Shown here one piece after another: positions 22,906-24,229 of a DNA stretch of 24,229 bases. Positions within the stretch are counted from its first letter, which is position 1, and each line of letters begins with the position of its first letter. The translations under genes and the position numbers were made by a program. The DNA comes from Puniceicoccaceae bacterium (GTDB lineage Bacteria; Verrucomicrobiota; Verrucomicrobiia; Opitutales; Coraliomargaritaceae): positions 1 through 24,229 of the forward strand of contig PXBU01000251.1 in the NCBI GenBank assembly GCA_003566795.1, given 5' to 3'. The notes beneath the pieces are model-generated. The model worked only from the letters and a program-made list of their open reading frames with translations, had not been told where the DNA came from and searched no databases.

Positions 22906-24120
22906 ATGACGTTTCCAGAACTCGGGCTCGATGAGTCCATCCTCAAATCAATTGAAGAATTCGGCTTTTCCGAGCCGACTCCGATTCAAGCCGGGGCGAT
23001 TCCGCACATTCTTGCTGGCAAGGATGTCATTGGCTCGGCCCAGACTGGCACTGGCAAGACGGCTGCCTATGCGCTGCCCATCCTGCATCGACTCGGTGGC
23101 CACAAAAAAGGGGCACCGCCGCGCTGCCTGATACTCGGGCCTACCCGTGAGCTGGCCGCCCAAGTCGAAGAACAGTTCGACGCCTACGGCAAATACTGTG
23201 CGCCCAAGTGTTGCCTCATCCATGGCGGGGTCGGCTACGGCAAACAGTTGCAGGAGCTCAAGGCGGGGGCCGATATCGTGATCGCCACTCCGGGTCGCTT
23301 GCTGGATCACCTGCAACAGAAGAATTTTGATCTGCGCTCCATCGAGGTGCTGGTGCTCGACGAGGTCGACCGCATGCTCGACATGGGCTTTGTCGATGAT
23401 GTGAAGCGGATTATCAAACTTTGCAGCAAACAGCGTCAGACCCTGCTGTTCTCTGCGACCGTCTCCGAAGATATCAAGCGCCTCATTTCTTTCGCCCTGA
23501 AGGAACCGGTCGAGGTCTCGATCGGCATCAAACTTTCGCCGGCAGAGACGGTGAAGCACGAGATCTATCCGGTCGGAGCCATGCAGAAGTTCGACCTGCT
23601 GGTCGCCCTGATCGAGAAGATGGAGATCGACAGCATGCTCATCTTTTGCCGGATGAAGGTCGGTGCGGATCGTATTACCCGTTGGCTGAAAGAGCACGGC
23701 TATTCAGTAGAGGCCATGCACTCGAATTTGCCTCAAAATTTACGGACCAAGGCGTTGGAAAAATTTAAAAACGGGGAAACCAAAATTCTCGTTGCGACCG
23801 ATATCGCTTCCCGTGGGCTGGACATTGCCAACGTCACCCATGTGATTAATTACGACGTGCCCGAGCACGCGGAGGACTACGTCCACCGCATCGGTCGGAC
23901 AGGTCGTGCCAAACGCGAGGGGGATGCGGCCACCATCATCGCCCCGGACGAACATTCCAAGCTCGACGCGATTGAGAAGTTGATCGACCAGACCATCCCC
24001 CAGCGCCGTCTCGAAGGCTTTAATTATATCCACGAGCCGCATATCCGTGAGACGACCAGCAGCAAGCCGCGCCGTAGTCGCCGCAACGCCAGCACCAGTA
24101 AGTTCGGTCGCAGGCGGTAG
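22906..24120 (+). CDS. DEAD-box ATP-dependent RNA helicase, RhlE-like, with DEVD in motif II
   Basis: Unwinds short RNA duplexes; bacterial homologues act in ribosome assembly, RNA decay and cold growth. The 404 residues from ATG 22906 start MTFPELGLDE, a normal family N-terminus. Motifs: Q motif GFSEPTPIQ (20-28), Walker A AQTGTGKT (45-52), PTREL (79-83), TPGR (128-131), motif II DEVD (152-155) instead of DEAD, SAT (193-195), motif V VATDIASRGLD (296-306) and motif VI HRIGRTGR (327-334). The tail from about 385 is short, basic and Ser/Arg-rich, likely for RNA binding. There is no Shine-Dalgarno before the ATG. An upstream TTG at 22828 would prepend 26 residues with no family resemblance. The gene is bracketed by two foldback repeats. 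Confidence 0.93.
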   Translation: MTFPELGLDESILKSIEEFGFSEPTPIQAGAIPHILAGKDVIGSAQTGTGKTAAYALPILHRLGGHKKGAPPRCLILGPTRELAAQVEEQFDAYGKYCAPKCCLIHGGVGYGKQLQELKAGADIVIATPGRLLDHLQQKNFDLRSIEVLVLDEVDRMLDMGFVDDVKRIIKLCSKQRQTLLFSATVSEDIKRLISFALKEPVEVSIGIKLSPAETVKHEIYPVGAMQKFDLLVALIEKMEIDSMLIFCRMKVGADRITRWLKEHGYSVEAMHSNLPQNLRTKALEKFKNGETKILVATDIASRGLDIANVTHVINYDVPEHAEDYVHRIGRTGRAKREGDAATIIAPDEHSKLDAIEKLIDQTIPQRRLEGFNYIHEPHIRETTSSKPRRSRRNASTSKFGRRR

Positions 24121-24148
24121 CGCTCCTCAATTAAGTTTTTGCTATCAT

Positions 24149-24229
24149 GTAGCGACCTTGCGAGAGCAAGGTCTGCTCGATATGCTGTTTAAGGATCGAA
24201 AAGACGGCACTGTCGTGCCATCGCTACGA
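24149..24229. repeat. Multi-hairpin foldback element after the helicase gene
   Basis: The outer arms GTAGCGA (24149-24155) and TCGCTAC (24221-24227) enclose three hairpins: GACCTTGC-GAGA-GCAAGGTC (24154-24173), TCGAT...ATCGA (24177-24199) and GGCAC-TGTC-GTGCC (24206-24219). The first shares two bases with the outer arm. The element reaches the window edge. Its right end resembles 2855-2874. The 24121-24148 stretch before it contains a looser form of the 3'-end T-run motif. No T run follows the stems, so a simple terminator is unlikely. Confidence 0.7.

Noticed and set aside
22948..23697. Antisense frame of 249 codons opposite the helicase
   Set aside because: The plus strand encodes an intact helicase with every motif; the antisense product has no recognisable domain.

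Overview
The window looks like chromosomal DNA of a GC-rich, Gram-negative-type bacterium. An outer membrane is implied by a tamB-tamA pair (AsmA-like/DUF490 protein plus Omp85 barrel). The three-in-one 2-oxoacid dehydrogenase polypeptide, the scarcity of good Shine-Dalgarno sites and the overall gene style suggest Verrucomicrobiota (Opitutae/Puniceicoccales-like); this taxonomic guess is inference from family knowledge, since no rRNA or marker gene is present.

Layout. 1-2803: the 3' part of an SLC13-type permease, convergent with and overlapping ilvE (branched-chain aminotransferase). 2804-3953: an intergenic piece with repeat fragments, a vapBC toxin-antitoxin pair with a recognisable promoter/operator, then tRNA-Pro(GGG) with its own terminator. 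4116-5405: a membrane zinc metallopeptidase diverging from an exported thioredoxin-like protein. 5406-8302: tandem 20-nt repeats, a hybrid histidine kinase with a degenerate N-terminal receiver, and a 412-bp gap holding an extended -10 promoter plus a strong intrinsic terminator, together a candidate small RNA or attenuated leader. 8303-11347: a 1014-residue E1alpha-E1beta-lipoyl-E2 fusion. 11344-13618: a short BLUF photoreceptor, then a cluster on the other strand of a CcoI/FixI-like protein that stops before its ATPase domains, a tiny coupled ORF and a LysE-like exporter. 13623-16644: gluQRS downstream of a LytS-type membrane histidine kinase. 16797-22600: tamB-tamA with ATGA overlap. 22601-24229: a DEAD-box (DEVD) RNA helicase flanked on both sides by foldback repeat elements.

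How the parts relate. Amino-acid and keto-acid metabolism are represented by IlvE and the E1-E2 fusion, whose E1alpha part resembles branched-chain enzymes; they are not in one operon. Envelope biogenesis is represented by TamB/TamA. Signalling is represented by two multi-PAS histidine kinases and a BLUF protein, none next to an obvious output gene. Convergent genes are packed very tightly (24-bp overlap, 4-bp overlap, 4-bp gap).

The most unusual items are the single-chain E1alpha-E1beta-lipoyl-E2 enzyme (no visible E3-binding domain, DHRxxNG instead of DHRxxDG), the orphan promoter-terminator unit at about 8.0-8.16 kb, a recurrent AATAAGTTTTTTCATG-type motif just after several stop codons, and a family of CTACGA-ended foldback repeats. 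No CRISPR array, phage, transposase or complete novel defence system is visible.
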